Shown piece after piece: positions 1 through 7,436 of a DNA stretch of 64,000 nt (within the stretch, counting starts at the first letter, position 1; each line of letters begins with the position of its first letter). The translations under genes and the position numbers were made by a program. The DNA is from Candidatus Calescibacterium sp. (GTDB lineage: Bacteria; DRYD01), in contig JANXCV010000002.1 of assembly GCA_025059235.1 (NCBI GenBank), positions 1 to 64,000 of the forward strand, given 5' to 3'. The notes under the pieces are model-generated. The model saw only the letters and a list, made by a program, of their open reading frames with translations. It did not search any database and had not been told where the DNA came from.

Positions 1-127
1 CTTAGGGGTAAGTATACAAGAATTATCCTTTTATTTTGAGAATATAAAAGCTAGTCTGGGCAATATAGACTTCTTTGCTTTCGTATTTTTTATTTATAAA
101 AGACCGCAAATATTAAATAACCTCAGG

Positions 128-847
128 ATGATAAACCTTAACATGAACATGTCTAATTGGGGAACGAGTTATAAGGTATCTGGGGGTGGATCTTACGGGT
201 CAACACCCGTTAGTTCAGTTCCAGGTTCTGGTGGCTCTTCTTCTAGCTCTTCTTCCAGAGCTCTGGGAGATGCATTTTTAACAGCTTTTTCTCCACAAGA
301 ATTGGCACAACTGAAAGATGGACAAAAAATAGACCTAAAAAATGGGGTAATTAATAGCATAGATTCTCTTAAACAATTTGATAAAAAATAATGACGGTAG
401 ATTAACAGGGGATGAATTGAAAGATTTGCAAGTAGCAGTCGATAAAAATATGGAAAGATAGAGCAAGGGGAACTGGCCAAAGCCCTGGAAGCAGGGGTAA
501 AAGAAATAGACCTTATAAGACCTTAACTACTAATGATGGAAAACAACTGGGATTGAATGAAGGGATGGTTAATGTAGGAACTAATGGACAAAATGATAAC
601 CAAAATGCTGTTACCGTTGACGTAGATAAAACAGGTGGCCAAAGCAAAGACAGCGATAACAGGCTAGAGTCAGCTTCCTCGCCTAATTTGGGTAGTTCCA
701 GCTCAATCTACGACTTCTGAGGGATCTTCCGAAAGTTCTGGCGGATCTTCTACAGGTTCTTCTGAGGGATCTTCTTCAGAATCTAGCGGCTCTAGTTCAG
801 GTTCCTCAGAGGGGTCCTCCTCGGGTTCTTCAGAGGGATCTTCTTGA
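128..847 (+). pseudogene. Decayed gene for a Ser/Gly-rich, EF-hand calcium-binding surface protein
   Basis: Joining reading frames gives one interpretable protein. It has a Gly/Ser-rich N-terminus, a first EF-hand loop (DKNNDGRLTGDEL), a second damaged loop (DKNM..KIEQGEL), a hydrophilic stretch, and a C-terminal tail of SSEGSS/SSGSS units ending at the TGA at 845-847. The frame breaks near 383-388 (six A where five restore the EF-hand), near 453, near 524 and near 700-720. At least four indels make sequencing error unlikely, so this is probably a true pseudogene. The frame is also open from base 2 of the window to the ATG at 128, so the original start could lie further upstream. Paired EF-hands with a Ser/Gly linker suggest a secreted calcium-binding or dockerin-like protein; that role is inference. 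Confidence 0.7.
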
Positions 848-1066
848 GGTTATATATAGCCACCATAATATAAGAGAAGAACGGAGCTAGCTAGCTAAGA
901 TTCTCAGACCGAGAGGACAATTTCTGCCCCAACCTCCTATCATCCTTTATATCTTTTATTTTTTAGATTTATCTTCTATCTTTTAAGTTTACCTTTCAAC
1001 CTTCCAATTCTTGGGTCTTCACTTATGTTTATTTTTCTTAAGTTTTTGATTTTGAATATAAAAGTT

Positions 1067-2338
1067 TTATTCTTTTGTTGCCAAAGATATTTTTTCTATA
1101 CATAGATGTATATCTGCAAGAATTGAGCTTATCTTATCTATTTCTTCTACGCTATAATTTTTCAGTTCTTCCATCTTTTCCAAAATTTTCTCTATCATTT
1201 CTATTGAGTTTAATTTGATTTTGAGATAGGTAGGTATGTTTTCGTAGGTATTAATTTTATCCATTATTTTTATAAGGTTGGAATTACTCAGATTTAGGGA
1301 ATTCTTTATTCCATTTATAGCTATATCTATTAATTCCTCAAATAATTTTTGGTCCCTTATGACTGTTGCCTGAAATAGGGTTTTAATAAAAGATATATTT
1401 GTTATTAGATCTACAAAGACAGTTTTACATTTTGTGCATTGATTGTTAGACAAATGATTACTGCATATTGGACATTTTAGTTGTATATTCAATTTCAGTA
1501 ATTTTATTTGATCATATATTTGTCTGAGTTCTATATAAAGATCCTTTACTTTGGAAAACTCATCTAAATTATAAATAATTTCTGTTATTATATTTGAAGT
1601 GTTTTCTTTTAGGAAGTTTAGATCTTCTTTTTGTATATATTCTAAGCTTGAGAGTATTTCAAGTTCTATATCTAAAAATAGCCATTCTATAAATTCTCTT
1701 TCTATTACTTTATAATTCAGATAATCAGATAGAAAGTAATCTATAGGTATTAGGTTCTCCAATTTTCTTAGAAAATCTATTTTATCTTCAACAATATATG
1801 GTTTATCTGCAGTTTTTATTGCATTGTACATATTCCACACAGAAATTTTTATTTGATTAAATGAATTTGATAGTATTTTAAGGATATTTGAATTTTCATT
1901 TTTATCATTATCTGTTGTTATAAGTTCAATTTCTGACTTTCCTCTTTTTAAGTATATGGATTGATCTATAACAATTATTTTTGATAATATACGTTCAAAT
2001 ATTTCTATCAGTTTGTTTATTTGGTAGGTTTCTTCCTTATCTATACTTACAAAATTTTCAATATTTCTATTCATATATTCTTTTAAATTTTCGATCTTTT
2101 TTACTATTGATTCTAATATTAATGGTATTTCCTGTGTAATTGATTCTACATCTTTCGTATTTAATAGATCAATGATTACATCTATTTCATTTGCAAACAC
2201 ATTTTGTTTTATGTTTATTTGGTAATATAAAGAAATTGTTGTTGGAGAGTCTGAATTGAGGTTATATATTTCATTCACTACCTTAGTGCATATTGGGGGT
2301 AACAAATCTAGGATAAAGAGAGTAAAATTAGGGTTCAT
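1067..2338 (-). CDS. Uncharacterised helical protein with a central zinc ribbon
   Basis: The product is about 423 residues, Lys/Glu/Ile-rich and predicted almost all alpha-helical, with no signal peptide or membrane segment. Near residues 287-302 sits a compact zinc ribbon, CPIC followed nine residues later by CTKC. The frame stays open upstream, but that extension runs through the tRNA-Gln gene on the same strand, so the ATG at 2338, ten bases after the tRNA 3' end, is chosen. No Shine-Dalgarno sequence precedes it (gctccttaca), so translation may begin on a leaderless mRNA released by tRNA processing. The upstream neighbour is another zinc-ribbon gene, now frameshifted, which overlaps the graspetide-like gene. 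I recognise no family; a role linked to that peptide is only a guess from position. Confidence 0.6.
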   Translation of the reverse strand: MNPNFTLFILDLLPPICTKVVNEIYNLNSDSPTTISLYYQINIKQNVFANEIDVIIDLLNTKDVESITQEIPLILESIVKKIENLKEYMNRNIENFVSIDKEETYQINKLIEIFERILSKIIVIDQSIYLKRGKSEIELITTDNDKNENSNILKILSNSFNQIKISVWNMYNAIKTADKPYIVEDKIDFLRKLENLIPIDYFLSDYLNYKVIEREFIEWLFLDIELEILSSLEYIQKEDLNFLKENTSNIITEIIYNLDEFSKVKDLYIELRQIYDQIKLLKLNIQLKCPICSNHLSNNQCTKCKTVFVDLITNISFIKTLFQATVIRDQKLFEELIDIAINGIKNSLNLSNSNLIKIMDKINTYENIPTYLKIKLNSIEMIEKILEKMEELKNYSVEEIDKISSILADIHLCIEKISLATKE

Positions 2339-2347
2339 TGTAAGGAG

Positions 2348-2418
2348 CTGGCGGGGAAGGATTCGAACCCTCGCCACGGGATCCAAAGTCCCATGTCCTA
2401 CCACTAGACGACCCGCCA
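2348..2418 (-). tRNA. tRNA-Gln (anticodon TTG)
   Basis: The minus strand folds into a complete cloverleaf. The seven-pair acceptor stem is TGGCGGG with CCCGCCA, the D-loop contains AGTGGTAG, and the anticodon loop is CTTTGGA with TTG in positions 34-36. The T-arm has the usual TTCGAAT loop. The weak U1-A72 first pair and the discriminator G73 are both classic identity features of bacterial tRNA-Gln. CCA is not encoded (the strand continues GCTC). It stands alone, between two zinc-ribbon protein genes on the same strand. Confidence 0.95.
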
Positions 2419-2431
2419 ATCTACTTATATA

Positions 2432-2445
2432 ATACTTTAAAGTAT
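2432..2445. promoter_or_regulatory. 14-bp perfect palindrome upstream of tRNA-Gln
   Basis: ATACTTTAAAGTAT is a perfect inverted repeat lying 14 bases before the tRNA 5' end and 20 bases after the stop of the preceding zinc-ribbon gene. On the minus strand it runs directly into TATATAAG, which could be a -10 element for the tRNA. It may be an operator, part of the tRNA promoter, or chance in AT-rich sequence. Confidence 0.3.
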
Positions 2446-2465
2446 CCCTAATATCCTTCCAATAG

Positions 2466-2962
2466 TTATTCTTGGTAACTTATTATCTTTTCTGCCAGAT
2501 AATCAATATCTATCCTACTCTTTTTAATCTCGCCGTATAAGTATTCTTGATTATTTATTTTATTTTCTAACGATTTCAGATTTAAAAGTAACTCTGAAAT
2601 TTCTTTCTCACGTGCAGATATTTCTTGCATTGCTTGTTTTACAAATTCATTATTCTCTATTTGATCAATCATTTTTGAAAGTATATCTTTTATTTCTATC
2701 ATTTTTGAGTTTATTGTATCTATGTAGTATTCGATATCTATTAGTAAGGGTATTTGAATTTTCGATGATTCTAGGGTTATTTCAATTTCTTCTATCCAGT
2801 TTTGTATTGCTATTCTTGCTAGTTTTACCTTACTTATTTCTATTAGTGTTGATAGTTGGTTATAAAAGGGTGTATTTTCTTTATATGCAAAAGAGTATTC
2901 TAGTCACAGTTTGTACAAATGTTTTCGTTCATGATTTCTAGGCAAAGTATACATCTATACAT
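2466..2962 (-). pseudogene. Frameshifted zinc-ribbon/coiled-coil protein gene
   Basis: The start at 2962 reads MYRCILC...ICTNC, an N-terminal two-CxxC zinc ribbon, then meets TAG at 2900-2902. One base added just before that stop lets translation continue without interruption to 2466 through about 144 helical residues, the last 78 strongly coiled-coil (Glu/Lys/Ile heptads). No simple ribosomal slip works, because the downstream frame has its own TGA (2903-2905) immediately before the junction. It is therefore either a one-base deletion in the organism or an assembly error. The start overlaps the stop of the graspetide-like gene by eight bases (ATGTATAG), so the two were translationally coupled. 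A truncated 78-residue product from the ATG at 2702 is possible but has no ribosome binding site. Confidence 0.65.
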
Positions 2963-3323
2963 TTGCTCTTCCAAAACTCATATTTACACTGTTATTATAC
3001 TGAGACAGATAAAGTAGGAGTATACCTAGGTATATTTGCAAGATGTCATTTTGTGTTATTGGGTACTGAATATGTCCTCCTTCTTCTCCAACGGCGAGAG
3101 TAGTATAATTGTCGCAAGGAGGAGTTATTTTTTCGCCCTCCTCTCCTACCATTGCAGTGGAAACTATTATATCTTCAGGTTTTCTATTTTCTCCTTCTTC
3201 TCCAACAGCAAGAGTGGTAACTTCTCTTGGTTGGTAAACTGGCAATGGCTGAGGTCGAGGTCCAGGTAGCCTTACTTCTCCTTCCTCTCCAACTGCAAGT
3301 GTAGTATATCTTTTTATTTCCAT
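2955..3323 (-). CDS. Putative multi-core graspetide (omega-ester RiPP) precursor
   Basis: The 122-residue product contains TTLAVGEE at residues 7-14, 36-43 and 74-81 and the variant STAMVGEE at 55-62, each followed by Gly. TTxxxxEE is the established core motif of plesiocin-type graspetides, in which an ATP-grasp ligase joins Thr and Glu side chains by esters to give a hairpin in each repeat. Spacers are Pro/Arg-rich (first) or charged, with core starts 29, 19 and 19 residues apart. Unusually, only six residues precede the first core, so there is no normal leader. Instead a roughly 40-residue hydrophobic tail (about 84-122) follows the last core and may serve as recognition or export element. 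The ATG is preceded by AAGGAAGGAG at good spacing. The stop overlaps the next gene by eight bases. No graspetide-type ATP-grasp ligase is visible in the window, so modification is inferred from the motif alone. Confidence 0.7.
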   Translation of the reverse strand: MEIKRYTTLAVGEEGEVRLPGPRPQPLPVYQPREVTTLAVGEEGENRKPEDIIVSTAMVGEEGEKITPPCDNYTTLAVGEEGGHIQYPITQNDILQIYLGILLLYLSQYNNSVNMSFGRANV

Positions 3324-3437
3324 TTTTACCACTCCTTCCTTAATTTTTTAGTTTTGCCTAAATATAATATATCCAAATTGGCTATGAATAAAATAATACA
3401 CTCGATGATTTTTACAATTTTTTTAATAATGCTTTAG

Positions 3438-4421
3438 TTATATATAAAATCTTAGAATTCTTTGAATTTCTTGTATATAGTTGCTTTGATTAGTTTTTAT
3501 CTTTATTTCACTTTCTAGAAATGAAGATATTAATGAATTTATTGAATATCCCTTATGTTTAACCAAATAATCTAATTTTCTTACTATTTTCATTAGTATT
3601 GAAACTCTATAGGTGTTCATCTTTAGATTATTTGATATAGTTTTGGTATTTTCTCCTACTTTCAGGTATTCATTATATATTCTTATTACTGCTACTATTT
3701 GTGAAAATATTAGTCCCCATACTTCTTGCATATTTTCATTCAGATTTACTTCGTTCAGATAACTCAAAAGTAATTCATATCTCTTTCTTAATTTTTCTAA
3801 TTCTGAGCTATCTGAAAATAAGATTTCTAGAAATATGTTTACAATCGTAAACAGATTTATATCTTTATATTGGGAGACTATAAAATCTAGCATTTCTTCT
3901 TGGATATCTAGTATTTTACCGTCATACATGAAAATTATTTCATCTAGTATCCTTTCTGCAATTAGGAAATCATTATTTGTTTTCTTTAGTATAATTTTCA
4001 CCTTTTCGGTTATATTTTCACTAATGCTTATATTATATTTTTTCAGTACTAATTTTGTAAAGTTTTCTATCTGATCTTTTCTTAGTTCAATTTTAGAGGT
4101 ATCAATTAATTTAAAGTTGTTCTTTAGGTAGCTTTGTATCTTTTCATCTCTTATAGAATTTAGATTATTGTCTAGGTTGATGATCATATTTGAGTTTTTT
4201 GTTTTTTCTAGTAGTTCTAGTATTCTTCTTGAGGGATAATCTTCTAATAGCTTTTCAAAGCTTTGCAAGATGAAAACGAAATTCCTTGTAAATAGATTTT
4301 GTTGGGTTAGTATTTCTTCGATATTTTTAAGTGTATGTTCTTGGCAATTAATCTTCTTTATTGGGTTATTTTTTATTATATCTATGTCTTGTAGTATGGG
4401 ACCTACTATTATATATCTCAT
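3438..4421 (-). CDS. holA: DNA polymerase III delta subunit-like protein
   Basis: The 327-residue protein has the delta-subunit layout: an N-terminal Rossmann/AAA-like part with the FVFILQSFEKLLED segment, a middle helical domain, and a C-terminal collar-like domain including LYLKVGENTKTISNNLKMNTYRVS-type sequence (the usual A..L.. hxxWxxxK region is diverged). In the clamp loader this subunit opens the beta clamp. The start ATG overlaps the stop of the upstream 323-residue gene by four bases. The gene is divergent for the family, so the call rests on overall layout and length. The 114 bases after it lead to the graspetide-like gene. Confidence 0.6.
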   Translation of the reverse strand: MRYIIVGPILQDIDIIKNNPIKKINCQEHTLKNIEEILTQQNLFTRNFVFILQSFEKLLEDYPSRRILELLEKTKNSNMIINLDNNLNSIRDEKIQSYLKNNFKLIDTSKIELRKDQIENFTKLVLKKYNISISENITEKVKIILKKTNNDFLIAERILDEIIFMYDGKILDIQEEMLDFIVSQYKDINLFTIVNIFLEILFSDSSELEKLRKRYELLLSYLNEVNLNENMQEVWGLIFSQIVAVIRIYNEYLKVGENTKTISNNLKMNTYRVSILMKIVRKLDYLVKHKGYSINSLISSFLESEIKIKTNQSNYIQEIQRILRFYI

Positions 4422-5389
4422 CCCACTATTAGAATTTGATGAAAAATGGAAATGATTACTTTAGAAATGTTGGGATTCTTCAAGATAACGGAATTAAACG
4501 AATTTACTGAATCTGGATCATTTTGAAGATTGTCATACAAGTCTTCTATTATTGTCGGATTTAACTCTGTCAGAAAAAGTGAAATGGAATCTTTAAGAGA
4601 CCAATAAATATATGAACTGATGTTATTCGAATGTTGATTTTCCAGTATCTGCATCGAAATTCTTTCTAGTTCAGAGTATTTTATGGGTAAATCTTTTTTC
4701 AAGAATTCGTAAGTCAGAAGTTCTTTGATTTTTCTTAATCCAAAACCTATCCTTCTATATTTTAAAAATCCTGATTTGTTATGTATCCATACTATCGAAT
4801 TAACTTCTGCTATGTATATATTAATCATTTTTGTCCAAAATTTATTGAAAAATTCCCAGAAATTGATGGCTTTAAATTTGTACCTCCAGTATTTCATTGT
4901 CTCCGACAAGAAACTCTCTTGATTCTTAAAGTACACAGAATTTTCCTCCATAAAATTTATCCAAAGTACTCTATCAACATTCTTAAGAAGATAATAAAAA
5001 TCTCTTATTTCAAAAAAGTAGGGTATGTTATATTTTATGTAGTCATCATATAGTGATGGATCGTATATCTTTTCTAAGTTGCCTGCAAAAATAAATTCCA
5101 TAATTTTATAAAAATCTCTATAGGATTGAATTATATTGTTTTCTACCATTCTTTTTACGGTGTAATCATATCTAGGATATCTGTTTTGTATTTGTTCTGG
5201 ATAGTTGGGAATCCTGCGTGATTGCTTCAGTATTATATACTGTAGAAAAGAATATGGGCCAAAACTTACTATATCGTCTTTTTTATTCAACGTCAAATAA
5301 GCAGGGATAATGAATGTTTTCAGTATTTTGTTCCCTTCGGCAAATATGAAGAAAATATTTTGATTTCCTATTTTTAGCAAAAGATCCAT
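4418..5389 (-). CDS. Uncharacterised 323-residue protein between holA and a LuxE-like gene
   Basis: The product is rich in aromatic residues, Ile, Asn and Lys, with no signal peptide, no clear membrane segment and no cysteine motif. The N-terminus (LLLKIGNQNIFFIFAEGNKILK) suggests a beta-sheet start, followed by predicted helices. I do not recognise a family. It starts two bases after the LuxE-like gene ends and overlaps holA by four bases, so it belongs to that transcription unit. No Shine-Dalgarno sequence is seen before the ATG, consistent with coupled re-initiation. Confidence 0.6.
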   Translation of the reverse strand: MDLLLKIGNQNIFFIFAEGNKILKTFIIPAYLTLNKKDDIVSFGPYSFLQYIILKQSRRIPNYPEQIQNRYPRYDYTVKRMVENNIIQSYRDFYKIMEFIFAGNLEKIYDPSLYDDYIKYNIPYFFEIRDFYYLLKNVDRVLWINFMEENSVYFKNQESFLSETMKYWRYKFKAINFWEFFNKFWTKMINIYIAEVNSIVWIHNKSGFLKYRRIGFGLRKIKELLTYEFLKKDLPIKYSELERISMQILENQHSNNISSYIYWSLKDSISLFLTELNPTIIEDLYDNLQNDPDSVNSFNSVILKNPNISKVIISIFHQILIVG

Positions 5390-5391
5390 AA

Positions 5392-6492
5392 TTAGTTAGA
5401 AAAGTTTTTTAGAAATTCCAGAGCACTGATTGCACATCCTCTAAGTTTAACTTTTCCTGCTCTACCTAACAATACCACATACGGAGCTTTTCTACCACAC
5501 TTACAACCAAAGCTTATATATCCTACATCTGAGGAAATTACAAAAGCTATTGTGTAGCTTGTTGCATACGGCGTCATAAAAGATAACAACCCTACTTCGT
5601 CATAATTATTGAATTCTCTCTTTAAAGGATTAAACGTTCTTACTCTTGAGTATCTCGGAATATGTTTGTTATGGTACTCACATTCTACATAAGGTATCCC
5701 ATGTTCTACCATTCCATAAAGGTCTCTGATTTCTCTGATTCCAAGATACTCATACACTAGTTCTCTGAACTCTTGGACAGATATTTCTTGCTTATGTGTT
5801 TTCCAACCTCCTCCAGGCAATACTACACCATCAAAATTGAATTTTATATTCCTTCTCTGTAATTCCTTTATCGTGTAATAGATGTATGAGGGAAATCCTA
5901 AAATTCTTAGTTTCAATCCATCATTCTGGAATTCAAATAGTTTTTGTATTGTTCCTTCTAAATCAAAGAAGAAAGAACTACCTTTCTTTTTTAGAACAAA
6001 AAACTTTTTGTTTATTTTTGGAGCCAATTCGGATAGCAGAACATCTGAAAAAGCTGTGCCTAAGCTCAGATCCTCATACGTAAAAAACAGATAGTTATAT
6101 TTACTAGACAAATCAACTAGACCATAATCACCGTAAATCTTGAAAACTATTTTTCTTATCCTTTCTAACGTGACTTTATCCAGAACCATTCTCGATGGCT
6201 TATTGCTAGTACCAGAAGAAAATATTTCTACTTGGATATCGTTTGTTATTTGAAAGTCAGCTTCACCTATAAATTCCTTGAGTACGAAAACACTTATGAA
6301 TAATCTCTGATCCCAAAGATCAGATATCGATTCTGGATTATTCAATCCCTTAAACTTTATATATTCCCTGTAGAATTTTGACTTTTGATATTGAAGTAAA
6401 AATGATTCTGTCATTGACGCTTCAAAAAGTTTATCATCATAATAATCATAATCGAACGGTTTTGAGTCTATTAGTTTATCTGTACAATTCAT
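5392..6492 (-). CDS. LuxE/acyl-protein synthetase family adenylating enzyme
   Basis: The 366-residue protein matches the LuxE-type acyl-protein synthetase family (Pfam PF04443 by memory). Visible motifs are the SSGTSNKPSR phosphate-binding loop near residue 90, the GGGWK segment, the RDLYGMVEH motif and a late CKCGRKAP zinc-like cluster. LuxE activates fatty acids as acyl-AMP and transfers them to a cysteine before reduction. Outside luminous bacteria, relatives occur in aldehyde or surface-lipid pathways. No LuxC reductase or LuxD transferase lies next to it, so its substrate is unknown. It overlaps the TPR gene upstream by ATGA. Confidence 0.75.
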   Translation of the reverse strand: MNCTDKLIDSKPFDYDYYDDKLFEASMTESFLLQYQKSKFYREYIKFKGLNNPESISDLWDQRLFISVFVLKEFIGEADFQITNDIQVEIFSSGTSNKPSRMVLDKVTLERIRKIVFKIYGDYGLVDLSSKYNYLFFTYEDLSLGTAFSDVLLSELAPKINKKFFVLKKKGSSFFFDLEGTIQKLFEFQNDGLKLRILGFPSYIYYTIKELQRRNIKFNFDGVVLPGGGWKTHKQEISVQEFRELVYEYLGIREIRDLYGMVEHGIPYVECEYHNKHIPRYSRVRTFNPLKREFNNYDEVGLLSFMTPYATSYTIAFVISSDVGYISFGCKCGRKAPYVVLLGRAGKVKLRGCAISALEFLKNFSN

Positions 6493-7436
6493 TTTTTCTT
6501 ATTTTGTTCTTTCTTTTGCGGATTATACTTCTGAGCTTCCTCTATTTTTGTTTTTGCTACTATACTATCAGGTAGGATTTTAAGTATCTCTTGATAATAC
6601 CATATCGCTTTTTCTTTGTCATTTTTTATGTATAGATAGATATCTCCGATTCTTACTAAACTAATAAATCCTTGTCCTATAAGAAATGGATCATATTTTG
6701 ATGCCAACGAATATGCTTCTATTGCTTTGTCTATTTCATTACTCTTTTCATAAGCAAACCCTAATTGATATAAAAGATCGGGATACTCTATATGTGTATA
6801 GTTCTTTAACTTTGATATCGTTTGTTGGTAGTTACCTAGTTTGTTTTGTATTTTTGCATAATACTCTAGGGTTATGGGATCGTAGTTTTTTATGTTCATG
6901 GCTTTGGTTATCATTGAAATTGTTCTTTCGTTCAATTTTTTCTCAAAGTAAGCTATCGCTAAACCAGTATATATGCTTGAAAAACTAATCGGGAAAAATA
7001 AACTCTTCCTAAAATTATTTATACTCTCATCTAAATATGAATTTCCTTCATCTGTAGAAAAATATAGAAACATGTTTGAATAACCCATGAGGATCGTCAA
7101 TATTTGGTATTCTCTTTGTGCTTCCAATATTTCTCCCTTCGTAGAATAATTCTGAACATATTTAATGTATCTATCTTCTATTTGATTTATGGTTTCTTGT
7201 AGTTTGTCAATTTGGTAAGCTGAGGAAAAGTAGAATATGTAGGCCGTAGAATTGTCTGCATTTTTCAAAATTAAATCGTAGCAATATTTCATGCATTCCT
7301 CAAATTTTTGGTTATAATATAGTTTGAATATCTTATTCGTTTCGTATATTTCTGTATTTACTTGTTCTGAAATGGCAAAGACTCTCAATAGTAATACCGT
7401 TAAAAATATTGTTATTACCAATGTTAGTTTTTTCAT
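6489..7436 (-). CDS. Secreted tetratricopeptide-repeat protein
   Basis: A signal peptide (MKKLTLVITIFLTVLLLRVFA) leads a 315-residue protein with TPR units across residues about 30-300. The clearest are IYTGLAIAYFEKKLNERTI, LLYQLGFAYEKSNEIDKAIE and YLYIKNDKEKAIWYYQEILK. Such proteins are periplasmic or outer-membrane scaffolds. The start has GGAGGTG six bases upstream, and its ATGA overlaps the stop of the PrsW-like gene, so the pair is translationally coupled. Confidence 0.8.
   Translation of the reverse strand: MKKLTLVITIFLTVLLLRVFAISEQVNTEIYETNKIFKLYYNQKFEECMKYCYDLILKNADNSTAYIFYFSSAYQIDKLQETINQIEDRYIKYVQNYSTKGEILEAQREYQILTILMGYSNMFLYFSTDEGNSYLDESINNFRKSLFFPISFSSIYTGLAIAYFEKKLNERTISMITKAMNIKNYDPITLEYYAKIQNKLGNYQQTISKLKNYTHIEYPDLLYQLGFAYEKSNEIDKAIEAYSLASKYDPFLIGQGFISLVRIGDIYLYIKNDKEKAIWYYQEILKILPDSIVAKTKIEEAQKYNPQKKEQNKKK

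Noticed and set aside
2339..2419. A 27-residue N-terminal extension of the zinc-ribbon protein reading through the tRNA
   Set aside because: It is the tRNA-Gln gene read on its own strand; the protein start must lie after 2348.
2902..2910. Programmed ribosomal frameshift in the zinc-ribbon/coiled-coil gene
   Set aside because: The target frame has its own TGA right at the junction and no slippery sequence is visible.
3036..3269. A plus-strand frame opposite the graspetide-like gene
   Set aside because: It is only a shadow; the minus strand carries the repeated TTxxxxEE units and a good ribosome binding site.
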